A stretch of 64,000 bases of DNA from Thereva unica (taxonomy: Eukaryota; Arthropoda; Insecta; Diptera; Therevidae). The notes beneath the pieces were generated by a model, which was not told the origin of the DNA, did no database searches, and worked only from the letters and a program-made list of their open reading frames with translations. The position numbers and the translations under genes are program-made. The stretch is taken from assembly GCA_949987705.1 (NCBI GenBank), contig OX465284.1:65519470-65583469 (forward strand), read 5' to 3'. The number at the start of each line of letters is the position of its first letter. Within the stretch, counting starts at the first letter, position 1. Positions 43,251 through 56,646 of this stretch are shown one piece after another.

Positions 43251-46200
43251 TTAGAAACAAGTACATAATATGATTGCAATAATCAAAAAGTTCCTGGCAA
43301 AATACTTGAAACCAAGTAATTGCGGAAAGCTTCCGTTAACAAATTCTATCATTGACAAAAGCCTATTTTCATTATTTTTTATAGAAAAACCAACATAAAA
43401 CCTTACTCTCTCTCTTCATCAAATCCATTTCTTTTCCACTCAATTTGGCAGAAACGATACAACAATACCACCACCAGCAAAAAAATGGTAAAAGTGGTAT
43501 TCCTTAACGTGTTACAATAATTCCAATAAAATGACACAACATGAAGCGCTATTCAGCTTTATTGCTAAACATTCAGCTGCATTCAGCAATAATCCATAAA
43601 CATGTGAGATGAAAAGGAAACGATTTACAAGGACAATGTCCTTGACCACAGCCAGAACAATTTCCCTAGATATACATACATGTATGTTTGTATTTGAATC
43701 GTACGAGTACACAATATGTTTGTTAATAGTTGACTTGCTACACTACACCAATGCCGGAGGTGGCCTACTATTGAAGATGACGACTGTACTGATAGCATGC
43801 ATGCAGCGTTATTTTATCCTTTTCTGATAAATTCCGAGTTAAGAGACGAGACGACCTCTTCTGGGGGTGATTACTGCCCCGATAAAAAAGGACCAAGCAC
43901 AGCACAATAAACACGAGCACAGAGAGTCGCACATCATCAATCAACAGCCCAATAATTTGAGGCCGAATCGATCCAACACATGTTACAGTAAATGCCGATA
44001 TTTATTAGACACCGATGCAGAGGGAGTTGGCCACTCTCGTACACACATATATATCTCACCAGATTTGTCCTTGCCTAATGGCCTGTGAGTTGGGTAAGCG
44101 TTTTGTCCTTGATTGATTTTTTCTGGTGCCAGGATGAGGCTGAAGAGGGACGCTTTTTTATTTTCTGATGTGTAAATCTCAGTAAGGTGGACAGGGGAAA
44201 ATTGATTGATTGCGAGAAGGCGGTGGCTTGAACTGAATTTGACTGACACGAATTAATACGCAAACGAACTTCTCTTTGGCGAATCTCAAGTTCCTTAACC
44301 GACTGACATTTAAATTTGCTCCTTTTTCGGAATCGTGGAAGTGTGCATGTGTATGGGAGGCGAAGGGCTGTCTACAATTTAAATGACTGCTAGAGACGTG
44401 AATGAACACTTTCATTTAAGTTTAAGCAAGTACTAATGAGCTGTCGATTATGAAAATGGGAAATTTTTGCATGTTTGTGAATAAGAAGTGGCAATCAAGG
44501 GATTTTAATTGGGTTTCTTGGTATTGTGATTGGAGCAGTCCTTTTAAATTTAATCCATTATTTTGTAGAATACCACCCAACATTTTGGTAATTATTTTTG
44601 TTATTACTGAAGTGGAAATGTTTTGGTTAGATTTTGAATGTGGTTAAAGAGGTTGGAAAGTCAGCCTAAGCAAGATTAATGTATACTCCTTCAAGGGTAT
44701 TAAATAATCGTAAATTATTAATCTGGGAAACAGCTACGTACGAAAACAAAAATGACTTTTTGTTATACATTTTAAAATAAGCACTTGAGAACTGATTCTT
44801 GATCCATGAAACTCTGTTCTAGTTTTTTTAAGTTCCCATATGGTGGGCCCCGCCGATTTAGGCTTACTTAGCACATATCCCACTAACGAAAAAAACCGTC
44901 GACTTTCCGGAAGAAAGGCCTCATAGCTCTTGATACCTAAATGTTGGCGCTTTTCAAATTTTTCTCCATGTTGGGCTTAGCCGGAAATCTCAATGGCATG
45001 CATTTCATTCGGGAAAACAGAGAGCGACCTGCCGATTGCAATTGGGACCTTGGAGTTGAGTCATGCAACATATCGGTGAACTAGTAGCGAACATGGCCGC
45101 ATAGCTCCAATAACGAGAGGCAAGCAAGCAGTTGCACTAGACTATCTTTTCAATTACAGTGAGAGCGGCGGCGTGCGTTAACATTGACAACCCGATAGAT
45201 ACCGTGTATTCTTATGAGATTAGTTTAAATGGCAGCGGCAAGCGAGCGTTGCGATTTCTACTTTCTATTTCGACAAACGTTGGCTCAGTATGCGAAACAA
45301 TTAAAACCAAAATTAATAAGATTGGGAAACATTATGATGCAAAAAACACATTGGGAAACAATAAAACGGAAAAAAACCACTTTGTTTGCGAAACTACAAA
45401 AATGATAATTGATGGAAATTCCAATATTTTTTAAAACTATTTTTTTGACGTTCTATTATAATTCTGCCGTCGTTAAACGTTGCTACTGCCGTTCCTTTAC
45501 CGACGATACATGTCGTCGGTGTATGCTGCCGCTCTCGATTGAACAGTATAGCGCCATAAGTAACAACAGTTTAAACGAACGGCTTACACCCAGTAAGCCA
45601 TTTACAGTCTTAGACCTCATGTCTCAAAAGTTTTTAAGTTAGCTGCCAGGTCCAAAGGGCGGTCTTATTTGGATTTATCGAGTTAAAATCTGGCCTATGC
45701 CCACTTAACCTTCAGAGAGACCCTGGGAGCACCGGTCTAGAATAGTTTTACGATAGTACATAGTAACCGGGGAATAAGCGGTCTACAGAATCAACCTTAG
45801 AAAGTGCTCGCCGAGCAGACACCTCAGGGTTTCTTCCTGGTTGGTGGTGTATTAGCCATCCTCCTTTTTAAGAAGGCAAACCCCGTTGGAAGAGTCCTTC
45901 GGGAGTAGTGTTTGGAGTCTAGCTGCCTCTCACATAATGCTTCTTTCAGGCAAGCTCTCAAAATGCTTCTTGCAGGCAAGCTCTCATAATGCTTCTTCCA
46001 GGAAATCCTTTCGCAACGTTTCCACTCTGTTGAAGGCTGTGCGAATGTTGCGACGTGTAAAGCCGCAATGTCAAATTATAAAACTGAAAGTCCAAAAGAA
46101 AGAGGTAGGTCGCGAAGCTCAAATAAAAGGTAAGGTTATTTTTAACCTGGTCTCTTCTGTTTACTTGGTTATTTCTTTAAAAGTCAAAGGAATACTGAGA

Positions 46201-46383
46201 AGCAACTATTTATGTTAATTTATCAAGAAATAACAACTTTTGCTAAACCAAACTCTTAAACTAAAAAGGAGCTGAAGGGGAACGCTTCTCAACTGTCTAA
46301 ATTAAATAGCCTGGGGACTAACTCTTCGCACACCGAAACAAAATGAATCTTTAATAACGAATGTGAGCATTGTAACGACGAAA
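43251..46383. other. 3.1 kb without recognisable gene
   Basis: No convincing frame. The sequence near 45160-45430 (91 codons, plus) is compositionally protein-like but has no family motif. The stretch after 45140 (CAGTGAGAGCGGCGGCGTGC) is GC-rich compared with its surroundings and might be a 5' part of an unidentified element. Confidence 0.4.
45930..46008. repeat. Three ~26-bp tandem units
   Basis: The unit CTCTCAAAATGCTTCTTGCA plus GGCAAG occurs three times with one or two changes each. It is a small minisatellite. Confidence 0.75.
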
Positions 46384-47046
46384 CCCGGATATCAGATAGC
46401 CAAGCGGCTCTCATGGATCTTAATTCTGTCGCCACAACATCCACGACTCTTCTGAACTGCCACAGGTCTCTGTGTGGGACTGCCACTCAGTTTGATATAA
46501 CGCTGTGCTGGGTTCCCGGACACAGTGGGATTAGGGGAAACTGTACCGCCGCGCCGATAAGCTTGCTAGACAGGGAACCGAAGTGGAAAGGCCACCCCAC
46601 TTAACCTGGATGACAATGCCCTTAGCCACCTACAAACTAGCTGTGAAGAAAATCAGCTTAGCTCGAGCTGAGTTGAGATGGACCACAGCAACAACGGTGT
46701 GCCGCAGCGTTCAAAATCTCTTATTCAGTTGAGCCCACACGCCGAAAGATTAGGACTTCCCAACACCGACTTATGCAGAAGTTGTGGTAATGAAGAAGAG
46801 GAAGAAACTGTCTCTAATCATGACCCGCCCTCACAAGGAAAAGAGGGCCCTTGGCTCACCCTTCCTTGATGGTTTGAGCGAGCTGCAAAATATTGATGTT
46901 CCTATCCTAACCTCCGTCGCTTTACCTAAAGCTCAAAACGGCTTGAAATGGCTTTGTTCCAAAACTAGAATGGCATCACAATGGGCTCAATGGCGTGCCT
47001 AAGTGAGCTCCCTAGTGAGAGCAGCCATTTCAACCTAACCTAATCT
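46384..47046 (+). pseudogene. I-clade-type LINE fragment: RNase H and 3' end
   Basis: The first frame carries ISDSQAALMDLNSV, with a catalytic Asp, and CWVPGHSGIRGN, the RNase H landmarks of I/R1/LOA-group LINEs. Downstream, in other frames, LATYKLAVKKISLARAELRW and RPHKEKRALGSPFLDGLSEL are readable, then a stop at 47002. The tail TCAACCTAACCTAATCTA is the kind of short repeat that ends such elements. The polymerase is missing and several frameshifts are present. Confidence 0.8.
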
Positions 47047-48055
47047 AAGAGCGGTTTTATGTGCAGGGCCGATGTCTCGGTCCGGAATTAAGTTTATGTG
47101 CGCATTAAAACAAAAGTAATCGAGTTGTGACAACGAAGTCAAAATATAAAGTTTTAGCAAACTTGTCAAAATATTTCAATAATAAATTACATTTCACTTA
47201 TTTTTAACTTCCTTCGGCATTTTGGTCGGTTTTTGTTATGGTCCTAAACCGTCCATGTGCCTGCACCGAAATGGGTGGGTCCACCCAAGACCAAAGGACC
47301 GAAGATGCTCTCGCGGCTCACTTATGTTTTTTTTTGTATTTTTTGGATACTTGGAACCAATGTAGCTGTGCATATAAACGCTGTATAACTAGACACAAAG
47401 GTGTTCAAGGAAGTAAACCTAGAAGACGTGAAATTGCCTTCCCATCCTTTGACGAGGCCGCACAGATCACTGAAATGCTACAGCAGGCACACATCGCAAA
47501 GCGTCGGGAATCGTAGACACCCTCCAAATGCGAAGATCGATGAACACTGAAGGCTTACTAAAAAGCCAGAAGGCGCCGCCAGTGGAATCTAAATCGAATT
47601 GGTGACCAATGAGTTGTCCACAAGGTACAAACCAAATCATTTATAAAAGTCCACCTAAGTAAGCAGACTCACACCTCTTAAGTTGGCATTTAATAGCAGC
47701 TTCCCACCGATTTCTCACGTAATATTTCTGCAAAAAATGGTTTACGATTCATTACGCTTTGACAGAAAATTCGCATGTCTTAAGAGAGTTCGACGAGGAA
47801 TCTTAAGCAGTCTTAAGACTATTGTAGTTAGGCCTTATGCCGACAATATACAGTCCCCTAAACTGATTATCCAGCTTGCAATAAGGGAAGCCATCAATAG
47901 TGCCCTGGTATGGATAATATAGCCAAAAAAGCGATTAAGCCAACAACAATTTTTTCACTGAGCGCCTGAAGGAGGACAGAAATGTATTTTCCTCCTATAA
48001 GTCGAATTAGCTCGAATAACTCGTTGTCTTATGAGCCGATAAACTTCTGTAATAT
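47047..48055. other. No gene recognised
   Basis: Frames of 80-90 codons without motifs. Composition is slightly less AT-rich than average, so unrecognised element remains are possible. Confidence 0.4.
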
Positions 48056-48300
48056 AGTGATGAGCAAGCTGGTCTTGCAATCTTGCCTGGTCTTGCACAT
48101 TTAGCAAGACCAAGGCAGGACAGGGAAAAACAAGACTGCAAGATCAAGACAGCAGGACTGTTTGCTCATCTTTAAAGGCTAAAAGCCTTGCAGTGATGAG
48201 CAAAAGTTTTTCAAAAAGTCTTGCAAATGTCTTGCAATCTTGATCTTGCAGCCTTGAATTGTCTTTGTCTTGTCTTGTCTTGATCTTGCTTTAATCTTTC
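48056..48300. mobile_element. hAT-like termini with TCTTGC repeats
   Basis: AGTGATGAGCAAGCTGG (48056) faces GTTTGCTCATCTTT (ending about 48173), giving a mini-element of about 115 bp. A second AGTGATGAGCAAAAG starts at 48192 with no matching right end in the window. Both interiors are crowded with TCTTGC/GCAAGA and TCTTGATCTTGC motifs. CAGTGATGAGCAA-type ends with subterminal repeats resemble hAT elements. The AAAGGCTAAAAGCCTT between the two makes a small palindrome. Confidence 0.5.
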
Positions 48301-48839
48301 TAAATGTGTACTAGAATATTTCAATAGCGTTTCCATATTTGGAGGTTTGCCCGAAAAACAAATCGAGCACCGAAAGGCAAAATCAGATAATGCAGTTAAT
48401 AAGGTGAGGAGGTTGGCCTGTCAAACTCTGTAATAAAGAAGAATCATTCTTGCACATTGATAACACTTGCCGTTACAAACTCTTTCCATTCAGCGGGATT
48501 GATCAAGATGGTCAAGGCGGTGACCAAAATAGGTACATAGTGCGCATAAATAATACCTTGCTGCAGATTTCTGTTTTGTAAGTCGACAAACTCCGCGGCC
48601 GTCTGGTTCCAAGTCCAGGGTGTGAAAGGAGGAGGATGGTCGAGGTGTCGAATTGACCAGAATCGGAAAAAATGAAGAAATTAAGCAAGAAACCGCACGG
48701 ATACATGAAATTCACGAAATAATGCTACTGCATCCGGGGCAGCCGATGCGCCAGAAATGGGGACCAGGGATGCTGGTGAAAAGTGGGTTACTGGCCGAAC
48801 ACCCAAATTAGTCACACCGAAAATGGAATTTAAATTCGC
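48301..48839. other. Possible 5' part of the LINE fragment that follows
   Basis: Less AT-rich than its surroundings, but no frame is readable. It may be the untranslated leader of the LINE whose endonuclease begins near 48840. Confidence 0.3.
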
Positions 48840-49500
48840 GGCGTAGAATGTACCAACAGGACATCACGTCGGTCAAAAGGAGATCATAGCAATGGAATTG
48901 TTGAAATGCAAAATATCAGTTGCTGCGCTATCGGAACTACGACTATGTCGATGGTGAGAGACGAAACGCCGGCGTCGGCTTTATGGTCGTTAGACGGGCT
49001 TCAATAACGATATCGCATTTCAACCGATATCGGAGCGTTTGGCGGTTATAACCATAGGTGGAACGATCAAGATCCATATTATATCCGTTTATGCGCCAAC
49101 CGAGACCAGCACGTACGCGAACTTGGACAAATTTTACGACCACCTTCAACATACACACTGGATATGATACCTCGAACCGAATTAATAATACTCGCGGAGG
49201 ACTTCAATTCACATTCAGGAACAGTACAGATCGAACCGCATGGGAGAAACTATGGGCAAATTGGGACACGAAATAATTAACGACAAGGGCTGACGCCTAC
49301 TTTCATACTTTCATTCGCAGTGTCAAACAACTTGCTCGAGAGCAACAGCATTTTCCATCATCCCCTCAAACACCAACACACCTGGCGAAATCTATCCGGC
49401 AAATACTCGGCGATGTTATACTATATTTTGATCAACGCAAGATTCCGAATGACGCTCAAAGGCGTACGTGCATGCGTGGGCCTAATTGCGGATTGAAGGA
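48840..49500 (+). pseudogene. LINE endonuclease fragment, RTE-like
   Basis: In shifting frames: LLKCKISVAALSELR (catalytic Glu region), RNAGVGFMVVRRA, IKIHIISVYAPTETS, ELIILAEDFNSHSGTVQ (usually GDFN) and, near the end, ARFRMTLKGVRACVGPNCG, where the SDH box should follow but is lost. The order is that of an AP endonuclease of RTE-like LINEs. No polymerase follows. At least four frame changes. Confidence 0.75.
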
Positions 49501-52500
49501 TATATACTGGAAGTGAGAGGGTCACGTGGAAACGTGGAGAATAAAGATATCACATGTAGAAAATACAGTGTATTCTGTGTTCTTTTAGTCACGACGATTA
49601 GTGTAGTTGTATGACGGAAACTAAAGTCATCTAATAATATCGAAGTGGTGCCATATACAAAGAGTACTTGTTTAAAATATATTTTCACAATATATTTTGC
49701 ACTCAACTGGTTGCAAGAATCAATTTTTTACTTCCAACTGGTACGATTATCCTAAAACCATTATATTACCTGTGGTAACAATATTAGAGCAAAAGCCATC
49801 AATTGCAATTCTCCCAAAAAGGTTTGAAACTGATACTTTTCATGTCACCTGCTTTTCAATGGTTTTTAGAAATGTTCAATTTCCTGGAACGGCAAGAATT
49901 CTCAAGTTACATTTTTCTATATAATATTTGGTATGTTCGTACGTATGTACGTACTTTTCTCCGCAATTCAATTATCAACATCCAGCCTGAACCACTCAGG
50001 TCGCGTGATCCCTGTTATTTTTTATTCAAGTACCCATGGCCCGTTTGATAAATTGATATTTTCATAATGACGAAAAAACAATGAACAATCCCCAAAGCTG
50101 CATTTTCAATTTTTCATATTCCCACAATATGCAAAGCAACTATAAGGCGAGATACGGTACGGGCAAAAGGAATTGCTTTTTTTCAGTTTTGTTAACGTCG
50201 CGTCAAGAAGTGAATTTCATCTGGCATAATCCCCGACTCCCAGTGGATTATATGAATGGGGAAGAAGGGGGTGTGCTTTGCAGGGTTGTTTTGTCTAGTA
50301 AAAAACCCTTTTCAAAAACTGCTAAATTCTTTCATTTATGCTCAGAAGCGTATATGATACCTTGTGACTCCTCTGCCCAAAAGTCTCGGGACAGAACTGA
50401 TAAAAGTCTGTGAAATAAAATATTCAAGCGTGTAAATGGTCGTTGCTAGATCAGGGCCAAGTTGAAGCTTACAAGAGAGTTTTGAAAATTGTCAAAGTGC
50501 CAGTGTCAACCCCATGCAATGATGCTGAAGTCAGATACTCTGCTCCTTCTTGTACAGCAAAGACGACATTTTCTTAATCTTTAGTGTTTCTGAATCTGAA
50601 ATTAGTTCTAAAACGACATTAACAGTTGGATCTAGTGGTCGTGGCTTATTCCTTTCTGTGCTGGGTGCATAGGGGTAGCCTTGGTCGCTTACAGTTTCAT
50701 GAATTTTCCATTGGGTTCAAATGTTTCTCAGTTTTGTTTTATTGCAGTACACAAGTGCACTTGAGGTTTACTAATAAACTACCCAGGCGGATACAAATTT
50801 TACTGGATTTAGGGGTGATTACTGTGGGGTAGAATGTCTTTCCGGTTGAACTTTAATATTTTATGGGGGGATATGTAACTGTTTGATAAAATTTTTAAAC
50901 ATTGTTGACTATGAAAGGTGTTGGGTGTTCATAAATAGTCTCATATCTAACAAGGGTTAAATTTGGGAGAAAATAGTATTAAGGGATAAGGTAAATGGTG
51001 AAAAATTCAGTTAAATAGAAACTTTACCCCTAGATTATCTGACCGGGTTTTATGTTTTCAGGATATAAAATAAGTTTAATGGAAGAGGCAAGGCGGAGAG
51101 AGATGTCACACCCTAAAGGCATTTTGTTGAGTGCCTAAATGATTCTATGACAAGATTGATAAGCGAATTTATAGTCAAAACTATAAAATGCAATTTTTAG
51201 CAATTCAAATGTTATATTTAACCTTGGTTTTGTTAAAATTGAGGTTTATTTCGAAACAAAGTGTAAACGTAGGTATCTGCAATTTTTTCTCATATTTTTT
51301 GTGGTAAAAATCCGAATTCTTTACCTAAGAATGAACGGAACCCCTTTTTTGCGATTTTTCGAAAAACGTCATATCTTCAAAAGAACTTAAGGGGTTGCAG
51401 AGAAAGGCGGTTTTCCCTCGGCCGAAACGAGAGTTTGCTTGACCGGTTAACCGGAATGTGATCCATCATGCTGCAAAACCACTCGTCGAGTCTTTTCTCG
51501 TACTTGTGGTAGTAGTTTAAATGCATTTTTGTTGTCGGTAATAGTCCTCAGTTTACCAGTTTTGGTTCCATCAAGTTTTAGAAGATGATAATATGCCTCA
51601 CCTTTCCGATCGCACTAAACACGGAGAATTACTGCGAAATAATATAAAGTTAGCTATATTGTTGATGTTTATGGTTGGCTTTGTAGCATTCAAGAACTGT
51701 ATCAAGCTGGTTGGGTGTGGTGTTGAGTAGGACACGATTATGAAATGAGTTCGTAAAAGTTTGTATAAAGTTTGTGTGTGCCCTTATTTTCTATTGAGCC
51801 AGTACAATGTCATACTTCAAATGAGATGAGGTGCCATTGTAATTTCAAAATGACAAAAACCAGCAAACAAAAAAAGAAAGAAAAATACTAATAAAAAGCA
51901 GTAGGACTTACACGAGGTAGTACATTTGTCCCTTGCACAATGGTAAATTGAACTAGGGACTCAATTTTATGAAAAGTCGCGGTTCAAGAATAATGTCCTA
52001 CTGGTATATGAGCGTGAATCGAGATAAATAAGGCGAGGTGCGATTGTAAATTACGTAGTGGAGACACGTTTCATACTTCTTTTGCGACAACAAAATATCC
52101 AATTTGAACTGCGGCGACGTGAGATTGTAAACACGAACTTTAGATACATTTCTTACATTTTTCGAGCGAGTGAAATTTTGTACTAGAGAGACATTTCTTT
52201 CAACAGGAGAGTGACGGTTACACATCTCCTTATGAGTTGGAGCTTATCTGAGCATTTCTATTGATAGTCCAGTCAAAATAGACGAAAAAACGCCATAATT
52301 GGAAGATAATTCGGAAGTTGCTGAAAATTGAAACAGCCCTTAAAAACATTATTATACATAAGCTGTAGAGACTGCCACGCGATTGGACGACTGCAAACTT
52401 TTTTATTCAAGGTCAAAGGATCAAAATATCAGTTTTTTGCAAATACAAGGATCCATATCCAAGGATCTTATGTCAATCGCATAAAACATTTGCATCAGTT

Positions 52501-52774
52501 TAAGGCCCAAGGTTTTACCATTGACGACAGATATAGACAAATGTAATTACCTTTCCAGTTACTCCAGGATAGATATTTAGCCTCCTTTGAGAAAACTAGA
52601 GAGCGAGCTTTTAATCCAGTTTCCTTATATTGCTGAATGATACAATAACAGGTTTTTGTAGGTTACTGCGCAAGTTCAAGCCTCGATATTAGGTTAATGG
52701 TGCCATCATGATCGCCGCTTATCATTATGACTATATCATCTACTATATCATTAAGACTGTATCAGTCGTCAAAG
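49501..52774. other. 3.3 kb without recognisable gene
   Basis: AT-rich. Frames up to 110 codons (50081-50413, plus) lack motifs. No tandem or inverted structure stands out. Confidence 0.4.
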
Positions 52775-53130
52775 CTAAATTTTTTTTTTCTAAAATTTCA
52801 ACTTCAACCACCTATTTTTCCAAAAAACACGTAATTAACCAATACTTTTTCTTTCAAAATTAGAAAGCTTGGACAATTTCCTATGAATAATGTCCCACAA
52901 TTATTATGCTGCGGCTTTTATTTTTGAAGCTATAAGCACTGTTAATGTTGAAATTTGCTCTATTTTTTCCTTTCTGCACTTTTACAGCTGAGTTTTGCTG
53001 AAGAGTACCAAATAAGCACCAAATAAGGCCAATTTTCACATTTAAAGAGCTTATAACTTCAAAAGTAAAAGCAGCAGCATAATAATTGTGAGACATTATT
53101 CATAGGAAATTGTCCAAGCTTTCTAATCCC
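52775..53130. mobile_element. Central fragment of the 930-bp palindromic family
   Basis: Sequence and order match the middle of the element at 12993-13922: CTAAAATTTCAACT, AGAAAGCTTGGACAATTTCC, TATGAATAATGT, GAAGCTATAAGCACT, then the inverted GGAAATTGTCCAAGCTTTCT. The CAGGGTG ends are missing. Identity is visibly lower, so this copy is older. Confidence 0.75.
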
Positions 53131-53167
53131 TCCCCCAACCTTATAATAACTTTGCATATGAGTTCAA

Positions 53168-53410
53168 TAATAAATGTGGTATAAGTACTTCCACAACACA
53201 TTCCATGGAAGAAAAAAAAAGAAAGTACTTCTCGCCTAGGCTATCGCCATGTTAATGTAATGTCTTTTTTGTACTGGCTGGAAGTACTTCTAAAAGAAAT
53301 GTGGAGTAAGTGCTTCTTCAACACATTCTATGGAAGGGGAAAAAGAAATACTTCCCCGCCTAGGCCATCGCCGTGTTAATGTATTGTCTTTTTTATATTG
53401 GGTAGAAATG
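53168..53410. repeat. Tandem duplication of a ~125-bp unit
   Basis: Both units share TGTGG.(A/G)TAAGT.CTTC, CAACACATTC.ATGGAAG, CGCCTAGGC.ATCGCC and TGTTAATGTA.TGTCTTTT. AAGTACTT motifs flank and separate them. Moderately diverged. Confidence 0.7.
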
Positions 53411-55158
53411 CTGGACTGCTTCTGCAAAAATACTTCTAGAAGTACTTTTTAAAGTACTTCCATTTCCTATTGGGTACCTTCATTCCATTGTACAACCACT
53501 TTGATTTATCCTAATAATACCACACAAACAAGAAATCAACAAAACAAAAACTGTTCACGCCATTCGCATTATAACTTTTAAAAGACCACACTCAAAAAAG
53601 GGAACGAATGGTTCGAAACCACCCTCAAAGTCTAAATCCGTCTCCAGAGAACGTTTTAACCAAGACATTTACTATGGGTACAGAAAGTTTTATTTTTATG
53701 ATCTCCTACCCCTCTTCGCAAAAAAGCGCCAGGTACAAGGGGTAATACACAGAGCAACCAAAAATGGTTAAACGAAAATTTTAACCAAGTTATTCATGGT
53801 ATTTTCGGTGCTTCAACCATGAAAAAAAAAAACCGAAATTTGTAGAAAAAAGCAAACTTTTCTGCAAACTGTGAGCCCAGAGCATAAAGCCCCCTCCCCC
53901 TTAACCTCTGCGGCCAGAACAGATTATCATAACAAAACCATAACTTACAACTGCCCGCACAAGGTAATAAGTTTCTTTTCAAAAATACAGAGAGGGAACG
54001 GGGGAACATAAGAAAAAATATACACTTTCTAAGTTGGCCATTCATTTATAATGTCAGAAGCATCTTTCCTCACCACGAGATATTTTCTATAGAAGATGAA
54101 CCGATGTACGACGGCTGTGTGGTGGGCCACTAAAGGGCTGGCCATGCGGCTCATGAACATTATAATGTCTGCCGTAGACACTTTGGTAAATCTGTCGTCA
54201 TCGTCATGTCAAAGTGACCAGCATAAAACCATAAATGGTAACAAATCTCCAATCATTGCGGAACACGTTTAAGTAGGACGGCAAATGAATCCCTTCATAG
54301 TTCAGGCTGCCCTGGAGCTCTTTCCAAAACTCTGAAATTGTGAAACTCGAAACGCCCACGCCATATTATGGCCAACAGCCTGGCTGTCCAAGTAACTGGT
54401 AGTGCGCCCTCGAGAACAATAAAACATGTGGCCACATAATGGTTTCGATGACTTTGAAATTATTAGAATCAAAATGAATCGAAAGATCTAGCGTCTAGCT
54501 CCAAATGAACGCTATACATATATACGCGCACAAGCATACCTTTCGCTAAGTTTCGAACAAAATCAATGCGGGAGGATATCGAGGAGATGGAGATAAAGAA
54601 ATCTGATAACGTTCTTTAATAGCATGAAACATTATAAGGGCTGCAGAGCACCATCGGCGCACTATGATGACGACCGACGACAGCAAAAGGGGAGGCTGTT
54701 TATCTGGAGATTCGTTTCTTGAAGAGGACTTGACCAAATTTGTCAGTTGGTTCAAAGGTTGACATTAAATGGTCAATAAAGGGCTGTGCAAGTGACCCCC
54801 GAAATCTCGTTCATGAATCAATGGGTTGACAAGAAAGCATCCCTTAGATCTGTACGCATTCAACCAAAAGATATACGAAGATAAAGAGAAAGGGTTTTTG
54901 GTGCCCACTCCCACATCCACCATGTCACTATATCGACTAGTTCTTTAGAGTATTATATATGAGGATCTGAAGATATCGGTGAAGCTTCCATTCACAAAAG
55001 CGACAAATACATGTACGTATACATCAACATCCTTTCTTCGAATTGTTTTTTAAACACAGGCACAGAACAAAGACAAATAACGTGGCTTATGTCCTTGTCC
55101 TGTGGTAAATTGGGATGGTCATACAAACTTGCTAGAAATTACCTCTAGGATTTTTCTC
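53411..55158. other. No gene recognised
   Basis: AT-rich with scattered short frames. No structure that I can support. Confidence 0.4.
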
Positions 55159-55303
55159 TTAAGGCCCTAATACACTCAGCGACGAAGTCCAACATGAAAT
55201 TCAGCTCCAACAACAAAATATTAAGGGAAGCTTAAAAAAAAATACAGTCACAAAATTAAACTAACCCAATCTCAAAAACCTCCTAACACAGTCAAAATTA
55301 CCT

Positions 55304-55329
55304 GTTGTGCACTGCTTGCAGTGCACAAC
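55304..55329. repeat. Perfect hairpin inside the TTAA element
   Basis: GTTGTGCACTGC, a 2-base loop TT, then GCAGTGCACAAC. It would form a stable cruciform or RNA stem. It sits about 140 bp inside the left end. Confidence 0.85.
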
Positions 55330-56470
55330 ACGGCCGCCGGAGGGGAAATCTTTGCACAATAAAGGGGTTCGGCTGCATTCGTATGTCTTGTTGGGCTTTA
55401 CTTTATGAGTGCGTGCCCGAGGTAAATTTTCTGGCGACTTTCAAGAAATCTCTTCTGCGGTGTCGCCGGCTAGAAATTGAAGCCAGTGTTAGATAATTAT
55501 GAATGGAAATTGAATTAATGTCGCAGTAATGCACTCTACGAACTTGTTCCTGTCGTGGGATATGAGAATAGATCTTTTTTGTTTGATATTTAAATTTTTC
55601 ATTCATGTGAAATTTTGATATCGCTGCTTTTGCTGATTTGAAATTTAGCAAGTGCGGCTAATAAACAATAAAAAATCGAAATAAATGAATTCTAATAAAA
55701 TATATTTGTAAAATTTTTATTTGGGAAGACATAAAATATGTACAAAAATTAAAATTTATGGTAAAATATTTACAACAATTTGAAAGTTTTATTAAAAAGT
55801 TTAAAATTTGATGGAAGATTTTTATTTATTTTTTGGTATTTACATACAAAAATAATAAAAACCATAAAAAATGAATTTACGCAAAATTTATTTACACTCA
55901 TGTTGTAAAATACCTGTGCAAGGGATACACCTTTTTTGCGAATCTAGTTCCGGGAAGTTGTTACGGCTAAAAAGACAATAACGAAAAACAAGGATGTCAT
56001 AAAACTTAATTATTACATGAAGGTAGTATTTGCCATTAAAATATTTTCTTGGGTTTTTCATAAAGCCAAGGTAATAAACACCGATTGATCACTACCTGAC
56101 CACCGGGCAAGAATCCCTAAATTCTCAAATCAAGGAAATCACCATCAAGCAAGTCATTAAAATTCTTGCCAAACAAACCGATTTTTCCTCAGATTTTATT
56201 TTTTCCCGAAAATACGATCACCATCCATACCTGCAACAAAAAAGGTTTGAAATTTCCCCTGCAAAAACCGAAGCAGAAGCTCTCACTTATACAAACGCAT
56301 CTCGTTTAAGATTACGCAAATGCTTTATACAGAATACAACTAGCGCAGAGATTTGCTTGGAGCGGAAATTTGATGTATTAAAACTGAAGAATTTTAGGGA
56401 ATTTTCGTTCTTAAATTTTGTGGACAATTTTTAAAACATAATTTACTCATGAAAGAAGGCTAAAATTCAA

Positions 56471-56646
56471 AAATTTTCCACCATGAATAGCTAGATAATC
56501 GATTTAAGTTTATCGTACATTAAAAAAATTTTAAAATTTTTCCACCTAAATAGGAGTATTTTCCGGGCGCAGGTACGGAACTTTGAACCATTATAACTAA
56601 TATACTAATAAAAAATATTAAAATTTTCCACCATGAATAGCTAGAT
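56471..56646. repeat. Direct repeat of AAAATTTTCCACCATGAATA
   Basis: The 26-bp string beginning AAAATTTTCCACCATGAATA occurs at about 56471 and again at about 56620, both continuing GCTAGAT. It lies within the TTAA element. Confidence 0.75.

Noticed and set aside
43187..43279. Tyr/Ile-repeat protein frame
   Set aside because: Translation of a (TA)n microsatellite.
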